DNA from: JAEUIZ01 sp046155605
Lineage (GTDB): Bacteria; Planctomycetota; Phycisphaerae; Phycisphaerales; UBA1924
Reading direction: 5' to 3'
Assembly: GCA_046155605.1 (NCBI GenBank)
Contig: JBJXFQ010000072.1
Coordinates: forward strand, 1 to 12,081
Length of the DNA stretch: 12,081 nucleotides
This document shows positions 7,299-12,081 of this stretch, one piece after another. Position 1 is the stretch's first letter. Every line of letters starts with the position of its first letter. Under the pieces are notes generated by a model. That model did no database searches and had not been told where the DNA came from. It saw only the letters and a program-made list of their open reading frames with translations. The position numbers and the translations under genes were made by a program.

Positions 7299-7473
7299 CG
7301 GCAACTCCCCGAGATTCGCATTCAAAACCGATAGCGCGGGCGTCAAGCGACGAAGCTCGAAAGCGCCACGAATCACGCGGCATTCTGCGCGGTCGGCAGA
7401 AGGCCTCAAAATCGACCCGGCCGTAAACCAAAACGCCCCCGCGTTTCCGCGAGGGCGTCGGCAACTCCCCGAG
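7299..7473. repeat. 15-bp direct repeat CGGCAACTCCCCGAG, two copies
   Basis: CGGCAACTCCCCGAG occurs exactly at 7299-7313 and again at 7459-7473, 160 bp apart on the same strand. The second copy begins two bases after the right arm of the terminator hairpin. Chance identity of 15 bases within 160 is unlikely, so it is probably a duplicated segment, a binding site or a relic of an insertion. Confidence 0.6.
7427..7457 (-). terminator. Intrinsic terminator (minus strand)
   Basis: Read on the minus strand, CGCCCTCGCG pairs with CGCGGGGGCG around GAAA with one mismatch, followed by TTTTGGTTT. This gives a strong GC stem with a broken U-tract. It would stop transcription arriving from the right, where the DUF1524 remnant is transcribed on this strand. 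Confidence 0.6.
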
Positions 7474-7601
7474 TGCAACCCTATTCGGAAGGTTTGAAAC
7501 GCCTGTTATCCCAGCGGAACCGCCGTTTCTGAGCCGCCGGGCGGGTTCTCATTCTGGCCCTGTCTGTTAATCAACTGACTGTCGCCCCGCTCCACCGCCT
7601 G

Positions 7602-7910
7602 TCAAAAGGATGCCGGCGGACCCGGCCAAATCCTCACGGCCCGCCCAAGCAGTTCTCGTCCGCGCTTCTCGATCATCCCATCGTTCCTCTCGGCATACCT
7701 GTGCAATTGCTGGTTGATGAGAAGCAGAGACGCCCTCAGCAACTCTCGCCTCTTGTTCTTCCAGGGGCCGTTTGACACGGAGGAGTTCATTGCCTGGGTC
7801 AGCACGGTCAGATTGCCAATCGTATCGAGCGCGGCCATACGGTTCCCTGATTGCGGCTGTAGCGCGCTTGAATAGTCGGCCGATAAATGACCATCGAAAT
7901 GGAGAGGCCA
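7602..7910 (-). pseudogene. C-terminal remnant of a DUF1524/GmrSD-type nuclease
   Basis: The minus-strand frame ends with a sequence typical of the C-terminus of DUF1524 (GmrSD, HNH-type) proteins. Its landmarks are STWPL, GNRMAALDTIGNLTVLT, MNSSVSNGPWKNKR, a Leu-rich helix (SLLLINQQL), IEKRGRELL and a terminal AVRIWPGPP. In intact proteins the catalytic His-rich motif and a DUF262 ParB-like domain precede this part; here the frame upstream of about 7910 has no such sequence and runs antisense through the DUF1643 gene. The piece may be untranslated or start at ATG 7838, and would lack the nuclease centre. It points to a lost GmrSD-like restriction gene replaced from its 5' side. Family recognition is good; the exact breakpoint is uncertain. 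Confidence 0.7.
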
Positions 7911-7912
7911 AG

Positions 7913-8401
7913 TTGACCGTTCTTCTTGCAGGTCCAGAGGTTGAGAAGGATGCCGTGCTCTCTCAATGTCGGCGGTACCGATACCAGCTGACAAGGACCT
8001 GGGATGGAGAGCTGCCAACGGTGGCGTTCGTTGGTCTGAATCCCTCGACAGCGGACGCAACCCTCGACGACCCGACTGTCCGCCGGTGCATCGGATTTGC
8101 GCGCGATTGGGGATTCGGCGCTCTGGTGCTGGTCAATCTATTCGCGCTGCGGTCGACAGAGCCGTCCAAGCTCTACTCCGCGCGTGAGCCTGTGGGTCCT
8201 GAGAACGACCGCTGGCTTCGCCTCGCGGAGGTGAACGCCGCCACTATGGTCGCTGCGTGGGGAGCCCATGGCGGGCTGCTCGGCCGGGACCAAGTGGTTC
8301 GGGGGCTGATTCCGACCTTGAAGTGCTTGGGCAGGACTCGCGACGGCCATCCTCGCCACCCCCTGTACCTCTCGAAAAGCACCTCGCTGGAGGAATTCTG
8401 A
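7913..8401 (+). CDS. DUF1643 family protein
   Basis: This 162-residue protein has the DUF1643 signature across its length: YRYQLTRTW (22-30), VAFVGLNPSTADATLDDPT (37-55), RRCIGFARDWGFGALVLVNL (57-76), PVGPENDRWL (93-102), VAAWGAHG and the C-terminal CLGRTRDGHPRHPLYLS. The family's activity is not established; it is common in phages, plasmids and islands. TTG at 7913 was chosen because GGAGAGG lies a few bases upstream and the length fits the family; GTG at 7955 is an alternative. A nine-codon open frame starting ATG 7887 ends in a TTGA overlap with this start, which could couple translation. Its N-terminal coding region overlaps the DUF1524 remnant on the other strand. It ends 8 bases before the promoter of the next operon. 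Confidence 0.85.
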   Translation: MTVLLAGPEVEKDAVLSQCRRYRYQLTRTWDGELPTVAFVGLNPSTADATLDDPTVRRCIGFARDWGFGALVLVNLFALRSTEPSKLYSAREPVGPENDRWLRLAEVNAATMVAAWGAHGGLLGRDQVVRGLIPTLKCLGRTRDGHPRHPLYLSKSTSLEEF

Positions 8402-8408
8402 CGGCGGA

Positions 8409-8436
8409 TTGACATGGTCGTTCCATATGGTAAGAT
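8409..8436 (+). promoter_or_regulatory. Sigma70-type promoter of the five-gene operon
   Basis: TTGACA (8409-8414) is a perfect -35 element, separated by 16 bases from TAAGAT (8431-8436), a fair -10. It stands directly after the DUF1643 stop and about 27 bases before the first start codon, as expected for a dedicated promoter. The inverted repeat described separately covers the -10. Confidence 0.7.
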
Positions 8437-8447
8437 TTCCTTACCAT
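8427..8447. promoter_or_regulatory. Operator: perfect 8-bp inverted repeat over the -10
   Basis: ATGGTAAG (8427-8434) and CTTACCAT (8440-8447) are perfect inverted repeats separated by ATTTC. The symmetry extends outwards with CCAT and TGG if one gap is allowed. Its overlap with the -10 and the presence of an XRE repressor as second gene of the operon point to autorepression. This is inference from position and symmetry. Confidence 0.7.
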
Positions 8448-8462
8448 TGGAAAGGAGCGGCA

Positions 8463-8765
8463 ATGTCCAGCAACGAGTCCATTCGCCAACGAGTCGAACG
8501 GCGTGTGGAGAAGTTTGCTTCGAGCGCGAGGCATGAGTCCGTCAAACTCGACGAGCAGACCGATCTGGCGCGCGGACTCGGATTGAGCAGCGATGAGGGG
8601 CTCGATCTGGTCCTCGACTTGTGCGAGGAGTTCGATTTCGACTTCCCTCGCGACTTCAACCCGGTAGTGCATGACACGGGTCGGCGAGGTCGCCGTCTCG
8701 GAGAACTCGTACACAGTGTTGAGCAGATGCTCAGTGGCAAGGAGGTCACTCATGGCGCCCGCTGA
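8463..8765 (+). CDS. Acyl-carrier-like / DUF1493-like small protein
   Basis: This 100-residue acidic protein resembles acyl carrier proteins and the related DUF1493 family: LDEQTDLARGLGLSSDEGLD (29-48), then LVLDLCEEFDFDFP and a short C-terminal helix (GELVHSVEQML). In a true carrier protein the DSL serine would align near S43, where this protein reads LSSD; the Asp and Leu are changed, so phosphopantetheine attachment is doubtful. ATG at 8463 has GGAG about 6 bases upstream; an open frame continues 5' through the promoter but is not credible. It is the first gene of the operon and overlaps the XRE gene by 14 bases. Its role is unknown; an adaptor or antitoxin-like partner is possible. A DUF1493 assignment rests on pattern, not on a search. 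Confidence 0.7.
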   Translation: MSSNESIRQRVERRVEKFASSARHESVKLDEQTDLARGLGLSSDEGLDLVLDLCEEFDFDFPRDFNPVVHDTGRRGRRLGELVHSVEQMLSGKEVTHGAR

Positions 8766-9105
8766 CACATCCTCCGAGGCGGTCGGACATCGATTGCGCC
8801 TGGCGCGGGAACAGGCCGGCCTGTCTCAGGGACAGGTCGCCCGCATTTTGAAATTGCATCGACCCACCATCTCCCAGATCGAGGGGGGCCAACGAGTCGT
8901 GAAACCCGTGGAGGTTGCCCAGCTTGCAGAGCTCTATAAGGTGAAGCAGGGGTGGATCGTCAGCGGTGAGTCGGTGGGTGCGGCGGGTGGCGACCCTCGT
9001 GTGGAGCTCGCCGCACGTGAACTGAGCAAGCTCAAGAAGCAAGACCTCGACAAAATCATGCAGCTGCTATCGGTACTCCGTTCCAGCACGGAGGCAGAGC
9101 AGTGA
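8752..9105 (+). CDS. XRE-family HTH repressor
   Basis: This 117-residue protein has a Cro/CI-type HTH at residues about 12-65: LRLAREQAGLSQGQVARILK, then RPTISQIEGGQR with the recognition helix, and VAQLAELYKV. A charged C-terminal helix (VELAARELSKLKKQDLDKI) may mediate dimerisation or contact with the protease. ATG at 8752 has a strong AGGAGG 7 bases upstream. The gene overlaps the previous one and its stop overlaps the GTG of the ImmA gene (GTGA). XRE plus ImmA pairs are known from integrative elements such as ICEBs1, where the protease cleaves the repressor after damage or recipient contact. Here the repressor probably binds the inverted repeat at 8427-8447 and silences its own operon. 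Confidence 0.9.
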   Translation: MAPADTSSEAVGHRLRLAREQAGLSQGQVARILKLHRPTISQIEGGQRVVKPVEVAQLAELYKVKQGWIVSGESVGAAGGDPRVELAARELSKLKKQDLDKIMQLLSVLRSSTEAEQ

Positions 9106-9971
9106 CTGACCGGCTGGCTGTTGCGCGGGAAGCGATGCGGGCGGCCTTCCAGGTCCGCCGCCAGCTATCCATTCCCCGCGAGACCCCTGTCAACCCATTC
9201 GACATATCCCAGGCACTGGGAGTCGAAGTGTGGTTTCTGGACACGCCGAGTCTGGAGGGGATGTTCTCTCGTTCGCCGGACCCCCGGATCGTATTGCCTT
9301 CGTGGAACCACCGACCGTTTGGCCGCGTCTGCTTCAGCTGTGCCCACGAGCTCGGCCACGCCCAGCTCAATCACGGCACGAAGATGGACGAGTACGTCGA
9401 CGGTGAGCGTTCCGCGAACGACCCTCAGGAGATGGCGGCGGACGTCTTCGCATCAAGCCTGCTCATGCCGCGCCCCGCCATCATCCGCGCGTTCGAGCGC
9501 CGGGGAGTGTCACCATCGCAAGCGGCTGAGCTCCAGCTTCTCACGATCGCGTTCGAGCTCGCAGTTGGCTTTGAAACCCTTGTAAAGCACCTTCGTTGGG
9601 GGCTCGAGCTCATCGACACGCCGATCATGACCCGGTACCTCAAGCGCACCCCTAAGCAGATCCGGCAGACTGCGTTCGGGAGCGCAGTCCCCGCCGTGGT
9701 CGTCCCGGTCGAAGCTTGCGCCGAAGCGCCCTCCATCGATCTGGAAGTTGGGCAGGCAGTTGCGACCCCAACAGGAGTTCTGGGTCCCGGGGCCGGCATG
9801 CCCGTTCTCGGCGAGGCGACGGTCAGCAATGGGTGGGACATCCGAAGCGCGGAACGGTCGGGCACATGCCTTGTTGAGCTCGGCGATCGCCGGGTCCCTA
9901 TTCGTGTGGCCAAGACGGCGTATGTCGGTGCATGGCAGAATCGCTTCCTCGACGATCCGGAGGCCCCATGA
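9102..9971 (+). CDS. ImmA/IrrE-family zinc metallopeptidase
   Basis: This 289-residue protein has the zinc motif HELGH at 82-86 in CAHELGHAQLNH. The downstream EMAADVFASSLLMP (110-123) supplies the acidic third-ligand region (E110/D114), as in ImmA/IrrE proteases. Residues about 125-180 form the usual helical tail, while 190-289 are an extra beta-rich domain (VEVGQAV-like, then VELGDRRVPIRVAKTAYVGA) of unknown role, perhaps a sensor. The expected substrate is the XRE repressor encoded just upstream; cleavage would switch the operon on. GTG at 9102 overlaps the XRE stop and has GGAGG before it. The downstream TS-like gene starts in an ATGA overlap. Family call is firm; the substrate is inference. 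Confidence 0.9.
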   Translation: MTDRLAVAREAMRAAFQVRRQLSIPRETPVNPFDISQALGVEVWFLDTPSLEGMFSRSPDPRIVLPSWNHRPFGRVCFSCAHELGHAQLNHGTKMDEYVDGERSANDPQEMAADVFASSLLMPRPAIIRAFERRGVSPSQAAELQLLTIAFELAVGFETLVKHLRWGLELIDTPIMTRYLKRTPKQIRQTAFGSAVPAVVVPVEACAEAPSIDLEVGQAVATPTGVLGPGAGMPVLGEATVSNGWDIRSAERSGTCLVELGDRRVPIRVAKTAYVGAWQNRFLDDPEAP

Positions 9972-10780
9972 GCGTGCTCGGCGTGCAGGTCATCGAGGCT
10001 TCGAATCTGTCAGCTGCCTGGGGCCAAGCCTTCCTCACAGCGGTCGCCGCGACAATGGCGACGACCGCGCCAATTGTTATCTCCATTGCCGGATTCGACG
10101 AGGAGCTCCCGGCGGAGAGCCCGACGATTCGATCGGCGGTGGATGAGCTATTGCTCCGCACGGACAAGAACCCGGTGCGTGTCTCGGCGATGACGATCTT
10201 CCCCTGGGAGATGTGGGTGCGCCGAGGCCGTCCCGGCAGTGGCACTTTCTGTCCACTGTGTGTCGAGCAGTTGGCGCCCAGGCTCAAAGCACGGGATGTT
10301 CGAAATCGGCTGGGCATCTACTTCGAACGGATGATGGCGTTCGAAGGACTAAAGAGGCAAGAAGCGCGCGTTGTCAATCAGCTCCAGTTCGTGATCGACC
10401 TCCTCAAGCGGGACAGGATGCCGCGACGGTCGGCGCTCCAGCTCGCATGTTTCGACCCCGCGAAAGACCACACGGGACAACCAGTACGTGGGTTCCCCTG
10501 CCTCCAGCAGGTCAGCATCACTCATGACGGCGACAACGCCTTGGGCATTCATGCCTTCTATCCCACGCAGTACATCTTTGACCGGGCCTATGGGAATTAC
10601 ATGGGCCTGTGCCACCTCGGAGCGTTCATCGCACACCAGACCGGCATGCGCTTCCGCCGCCTCAATTGCTTCGTCGGGTGGCCCGAACTCGGCGACGTGA
10701 ACAAGGCCGATGTGGCTGGTCTTGTCGATGTCGTGCGCAACGAGCTGCGGACCCGAGCCCCCGAGGGAGCACATCCGTGA
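9968..10780 (+). CDS. Divergent thymidylate-synthase-fold protein
   Basis: This 270-residue protein follows the thymidylate synthase/pyrimidine hydroxymethylase layout in its C-terminal half. MPRRSALQLACFDP (151-164) matches the Arg-Arg phosphate site. GFPCLQQVSI (175-184) carries C178 at the catalytic cysteine. FYPTQYIFDRAYGNYMGLCH (197-216) matches the YQRS-D...FN-ASY stretch, with N210 at the pyrimidine-binding Asn. The Arg-Ser and Asp of YQRSxD are replaced (YPTQYI), so it is not a standard ThyA and may bind a different nucleotide or methylene donor. A possible metal-binding C95-C98 pair (TFCPLC) is seen. ATG at 9968 overlaps the ImmA stop as ATGA, with GGAGG upstream; the stop overlaps the GTG of the MazG gene. 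Proposed role: modifies or senses a pyrimidine nucleotide. Fold assignment is by motif order. Confidence 0.8.
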   Translation: MSVLGVQVIEASNLSAAWGQAFLTAVAATMATTAPIVISIAGFDEELPAESPTIRSAVDELLLRTDKNPVRVSAMTIFPWEMWVRRGRPGSGTFCPLCVEQLAPRLKARDVRNRLGIYFERMMAFEGLKRQEARVVNQLQFVIDLLKRDRMPRRSALQLACFDPAKDHTGQPVRGFPCLQQVSITHDGDNALGIHAFYPTQYIFDRAYGNYMGLCHLGAFIAHQTGMRFRRLNCFVGWPELGDVNKADVAGLVDVVRNELRTRAPEGAHP

Positions 10781-11739
10781 ACACAAACCTCACTTTTGCA
10801 GAGTATGAGCGGCTGGCCAGCCGCACGGACGTATCGCCCGGACGGGATCTGAAGGGAATGATGGTGCCGCTCTTGGGCCTGGCGGGTGAAGTTGGCTCGC
10901 TGCTTAGCGAGCACAAGAAGCACCTCCGCGAAGGGAATCGGTACAGCGTCTTCACCGATCACGTCGCGGAGGAGATCGGGGACATCCTGTGGTACCTGGC
11001 GAACATCGCGAGCAAGTCCGGACTCAGCCTGAGTGAGATTGCAGCAGAGAACCTCGCGAAGCTCGAAGTGAGTCCGCCGCCCGGCGCCATCGCGGCCAAG
11101 TCTAAGCACACGCAGACTCGGCGGACACGGTTCGATGACGGCTTCCCGCCCCAACAGCGGCTCCCGCTTCGGCTTCGCGTCGAACTCCGTGAGATCCGCG
11201 ACGCGAAGGGTCTCCGGCTGGAGATCTACCAGGATGGAAAACAGCTGGGCCAGCCCCTCACCGACAACGTGCACTACGACGATGGGTACCGGTTCCACGA
11301 CGTCTTCCACCTCTCGTATGCAATCCTTATCGGATGGTCACCCATCACGCGACGGCTCCTCGGAGTGAAGCGGAAATCAAAACCACGCATTGACGAGGTG
11401 GAAGACGGCGGGCGTGCTGGGGTCACTGAGGAGGCGGTATCAGCGCTCGTGTTCGCGCATGCGGCACAGCACTCGTACTTCGAAGGCGCGACATCGATCG
11501 ACTACGACCTCCTGAAGACCATCGGGATGATGTGCAGCCCGTTTGAAGTGCGGGCTCGCTCGGCGAATGAGTGGGAGTCGGCGATTCTCAAGTCCTATGA
11601 AGTGTGGCGGCAGGTCCGTGACAACCGAGGGGGCGTGTTCGTGGGCGACGCGATCGCTGGCACTGTCGCATACGAAGCACCGAGACCAAGCACCTCGCCG
11701 CCAAAAGAAACGCCAATGCGAACGAACTCGTCTCGTTGA
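10777..11739 (+). CDS. MazG-type nucleotide pyrophosphohydrolase with C-terminal MazG_C-like domain
   Basis: This is a 320-residue protein. Residues about 5-97 are a MazG-like all-helical NTP pyrophosphohydrolase domain: MMVPLLGLAGEVGSLLSEHK (28-47) with E38 and E45, then HVAEEIGDILWYLANIASKS (62-81) with E65, E66 and D69 as metal ligands. S41 stands where a metal-binding Glu is usual, so activity may be altered. Residues about 130-300 form a second helical domain (YRFHDVFHLSYAILIGWSP, KSKPRIDEVEDGGRA, TEEAVSALVFAHA) of the kind found C-terminal to some MazG proteins. It hydrolyses, or is expected to hydrolyse, (d)NTPs to monophosphates. GTG at 10777 overlaps the TS-like stop (GTGA). The last 18 residues after AYEAP are low-complexity and may result from a frame change. 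Confidence 0.85.
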   Translation: MNTNLTFAEYERLASRTDVSPGRDLKGMMVPLLGLAGEVGSLLSEHKKHLREGNRYSVFTDHVAEEIGDILWYLANIASKSGLSLSEIAAENLAKLEVSPPPGAIAAKSKHTQTRRTRFDDGFPPQQRLPLRLRVELREIRDAKGLRLEIYQDGKQLGQPLTDNVHYDDGYRFHDVFHLSYAILIGWSPITRRLLGVKRKSKPRIDEVEDGGRAGVTEEAVSALVFAHAAQHSYFEGATSIDYDLLKTIGMMCSPFEVRARSANEWESAILKSYEVWRQVRDNRGGVFVGDAIAGTVAYEAPRPSTSPPKETPMRTNSSR

Positions 11740-11804
11740 TGCCCAAGAGGATCGCCGGACCGATCGACGTCCCCCTGCGGGTGATCAGGACTGACGCCGC
11801 CTGA
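11739..11804 (+). CDS. Possible small or degraded reading frame after the MazG gene
   Basis: An ATG inside the MazG stop (TGATG) opens a 21-residue frame starting MPKRIAGPIDVPLRVI. The same frame is open upstream back to about 11620 and reads protein-like from about 11672 (TETKHLAAKRNANELVSLMP), yet it has no start codon there and no ribosome-binding site before the ATG. It may be a short coupled peptide, or the tail of a gene that has lost its front. I recognise no family. Confidence 0.3.
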   Translation: MPKRIAGPIDVPLRVIRTDAA

Positions 11805-11926
11805 GATGCGCGATGGCCCGCTCTGTTGATGCCGCCACGAAAATCGAACACCGGTGCCACACCCTCGCCCCCGCTTCCAACCTGCCTCTGCGACGACGTG
11901 TCATGCACGTTGGAGTTGATAGCGAC

Positions 11927-11945
11927 CCCTCGCCACCCGCGAGGG
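11927..11945. terminator. GC-rich hairpin, possible terminator of the operon
   Basis: CCCTCGC (11927-11933) and GCGAGGG (11939-11945) form a perfect 7-bp stem with a 5-base loop. No T-run follows on either strand, so it is at best a weak intrinsic terminator for the right-hand operon, or an RNA processing hairpin. Confidence 0.4.
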
Positions 11946-11996
11946 TGTCCCGTTCGTAGTGGGAAGTTGAGCCACGCCGCGTGAGCGTGGAGGATG

Positions 11997-12054
11997 GCGG
12001 CTCCAAGGGTGCCCGGTCGTGCAACCGACCGGACACCCCTCTTGAAGGAGCCGC
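11997..12054 (+). promoter_or_regulatory. Two-tier leader hairpin that buries the ribosome-binding site
   Basis: GCGGCTCC (11997-12004) pairs with GGAGCCGC (12047-12054). Inside it GGGTGCCCGGTCG (12007-12019) pairs with CGACCGGACACCC (12025-12037) with one mismatch and a 5-base loop. The outer right arm contains the GGAG ribosome-binding site of the gene starting at 12057, so folding would block translation. This is a candidate riboregulator or thermosensor. A smaller hairpin (CCACGC/GCGTGG, 11972-11990) precedes it. No known riboswitch class was recognised. Confidence 0.55.
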
Positions 12055-12056
12055 AG

Positions 12057-12081
12057 ATGAATACGAAGACAGGGTACAGGG
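12057..12081 (+). CDS. Start of a gene cut by the window end (partial)
   Basis: ATG at 12057 is preceded by GAAGGAG with a 6-base spacer and opens a frame reading MNTKTGYR to the last base. Only eight codons are visible, so the product cannot be named. Its leader is the hairpin at 11997-12054, which suggests post-transcriptional control. Confidence 0.55.

Larger units (their letters stand above)
7076..7601. other. Gene-free junction between integration module and defence genes
   Basis: About 525 bp without a convincing gene. Open frames exist on both strands, but they begin only at alternative codons, have no domain and run through the terminator hairpin. The stretch holds a 15-bp direct repeat (7299-7313 and 7459-7473) and a minus-strand terminator (about 7427-7457). 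A short GCCGCCGGGCGG hairpin lies near 7535. Its base composition is lower in GC than the genes on either side. It may be a seam where two segments of different origin were joined. Confidence 0.5.

Noticed and set aside
7072..7464. Minus-strand open frame ending in an ATGA overlap with the hypothetical HTH gene
   Set aside because: It starts only at TTG inside a terminator hairpin and has no domain or ribosome-binding site. The 4-base overlap alone is not enough.

Overview
The window looks like the left part of a tRNA-targeted integrative element joined to, or carrying, a defence/nucleotide-metabolism island. The DNA is GC-rich, with many GTG/TTG starts and 4-base stop/start overlaps. The pairing of a primase-ATPase, a TubC-like small protein and a tyrosine integrase suggests a planctomycete-like or similar high-GC host. 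This is a family-level impression only, and no housekeeping gene is present to fix the taxon.

Left end (1-1270): the last 25 bases of a tRNA (probably tRNA-Gln) start the window. Then come a 22-bp imperfect inverted repeat, a strong intrinsic terminator and an FRG-domain gene (382-1263) of lower GC than its surroundings. The FRG gene is convergent with the integrase, so it lies between the presumed attachment site and the integration module.

Integration/replication module (1270-7075, minus strand): the transcription order is an HTH-containing hypothetical protein (7075 to 6455), a regulatory gap with tandem repeats and a palindrome, an excisionase-like HTH gene (6246 to 5992), a 1072-residue archaeo-eukaryotic primase plus ATPase (5995 to 2777), a TubC docking-like protein (2792 to 2349) and a tyrosine integrase (2346 to 1270). 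The last four are overlapped or nearly abutting and are probably one operon. The 3' end of the primase gene carries a cluster of GGTCCGCA repeats.

Junction (7076-7912): about 500 bp without a credible gene, containing a minus-strand terminator and a 15-bp direct repeat. Next is a decayed C-terminal piece of a DUF1524/GmrSD-type nuclease, whose upstream part is overwritten by a DUF1643 gene on the other strand.

Right operon (8409-11739, plus strand): a promoter with a perfect inverted repeat over its -10 precedes five tightly coupled genes: an acyl-carrier/DUF1493-like protein, an XRE repressor, an ImmA/IrrE zinc protease, a divergent thymidylate-synthase-fold protein and a MazG pyrophosphohydrolase with a second C-terminal domain. 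I infer an inducible nucleotide-centred stress or anti-phage system: the protease removes the repressor, and the TS-like and MazG proteins then alter or sanitise nucleotides. This is the best candidate for an undescribed system here, and it is untested. After the operon come a possible degraded reading frame, a GC hairpin and a two-tier hairpin that buries the ribosome-binding site of a gene cut off by the window end.
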